DNA from: Accumulibacter sp. | GTDB taxonomy: Bacteria > Pseudomonadota > Gammaproteobacteria > Burkholderiales > Rhodocyclaceae | Assembly: GCA_031267455.1 (NCBI GenBank) | Contig: JAIRZC010000236.1 | Coordinates: forward strand, 1-5,910 | Length of the DNA: 5,910 bases | Direction of reading: 5' to 3' | Part shown: in pieces, positions 5,312 to 5,910 of the stretch | Layout of the letters: every line of letters begins with the position of its first letter | Position numbering within the stretch: position 1 is the stretch's first letter | Notes under the pieces: model-generated | Database searches by the model: none | The model's input: only the letters and a program-made list of their open reading frames with translations | Told to the model about the DNA's origin: nothing | Position numbers and translations under genes: made by a program

Positions 5312-5910
5312 TCAGGGCGCTTCGAAAAGACGGTTGATCTGTTCGAGGTCCGCCTCGCCGAGCGCTCCGACCGAGGCTTTGAGTTTAAGCTGGGCCAAGA
5401 GCGCGTCGAAGCTGAGTTTGTTGAGGTCGCGCCGGGTCATATATACCTGATTTTCGGCATTGAGCACATCGATATTGATTCGCACGCCGATTTCGTAGGC
5501 CAACTTGTTCGATTCCAACGCCCGTGCGCTCGAGAGCAGCGCCGCCTGAAGCGCCCGCACTTGCGCCACCCCGTTGACGACGCCGAGAAAGGATTGGCGG
5601 GCGTCGAGTTCCGCAGCGCGCCTCGCAGCTTCGAGCGCGGCGTTCGAGGCCGCGCGCGCGGCGAAGGCCTCGCGCGTTTTCGAGCTGACGTACCCTCCCT
5701 GAAAAATCGGAATATTGATCTGTACGCCGATGTTTCCGATCTCCGACTGCAGGAGGTTGCTCGCCGAAATCCCGGCATAGGAACGCGCGCGCCCGTAGTT
5801 TCCGACGAGGTCGAGCGTCGGGTAGTGCCCGGCCCGGATGCGCTCGACTTCTCTGTCGGCCGCTTCATAAGCCGCCTGTAACGCCTGCACGTGATAGCTG
5901 TCCGTCCGGG
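5312..5910 (-). CDS. tolC: TolC-family outer-membrane efflux protein, C-terminal part (runs off the window end)
   Basis: TolC proteins are trimeric outer-membrane channels with long periplasmic alpha-barrels that serve RND/ABC/MFS efflux pumps and type I secretion. About 199 codons are visible, corresponding to the second OEP repeat. Characteristic elements are RAGHYPTLDLVGNYGRA (helix end into beta strand), the second strand pair INIPIFQGGYVSSKTREA, and long Ala/Leu/Glu-rich helices with GVRINIDVLNAENQVYMTRRDL, the family's G-x-R-x-x-x-D-V-L-N-A signature. It ends in LEQINRLFEAP. The frame is open beyond position 5890, through RTDSYHVQALQ. The internal GTG at 5888-5890 is therefore not the start, and the true start with its signal peptide lies outside the window. 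It converges on cobB with about 660 bases between them and shows no functional tie to the B12 genes. Other OEP proteins of a specific pump cannot be excluded. Confidence 0.88.
   Translation of the reverse strand, partial: RTDSYHVQALQAAYEAADREVERIRAGHYPTLDLVGNYGRARSYAGISASNLLQSEIGNIGVQINIPIFQGGYVSSKTREAFAARAASNAALEAARRAAELDARQSFLGVVNGVAQVRALQAALLSSARALESNKLAYEIGVRINIDVLNAENQVYMTRRDLNKLSFDALLAQLKLKASVGALGEADLEQINRLFEAP

Overview
The window looks like a chromosomal stretch from a GC-rich Gram-negative proteobacterium, most likely a betaproteobacterium. The reasons are the zapB-zapA cell-division pair, a TolC-type outer-membrane efflux protein, and a cobalamin uptake/salvage cluster in the order (btuB)-btuC-btuD-cobO-cobB. 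The assignment to Betaproteobacteria is inferred from gene content and protein style, not from a database match.

Layout. Positions 1-301 (minus strand) carry the start of zapA and the whole of zapB, with a strong sigma70-like promoter so close to the zapB start codon that the transcript would be leaderless or nearly so. Positions 302-746 hold no intact gene, but the last part reads as the decayed C-terminus of a BtuB-like TonB-dependent vitamin B12 receptor. Positions 688-2522 encode a BtuC/FecCD-type permease and its BtuD/FecE-type ATPase. Positions 2523-2666 are a leader region containing a 114-bp intergenic repeat, which ends exactly on the cobO start codon. Positions 2667-4652 encode CobO (corrinoid adenosyltransferase) and CobB/CbiA (a,c-diamide synthase). 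Positions 4653-5311 have no gene that I recognise and include a second, inverted copy of the same repeat (4812-4923). From 5312 to the end, on the minus strand, is the C-terminal part of a TolC-family protein, convergent with cobB.

How the genes work together. The permease and ATPase would import corrinoids from the periplasm, CobO would adenosylate them, and CobB would amidate side chains a and c of the ring during synthesis. The outer-membrane receptor that should feed this importer is present only as a remnant. No periplasmic binding protein (btuF) and no later cobalamin genes are visible in the window.

The most interesting points are the btuB remnant, whose last codons overlap the permease start in another frame; the inverted pair of ~112-bp repeats bracketing cobO-cobB; and the way the upstream copy seems to supply the cobO start codon and part of a new promoter. 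I do not see a wholly new multi-gene system here. The novelty is in how a B12 locus has been broken up and rewired by small repeats and gene decay.
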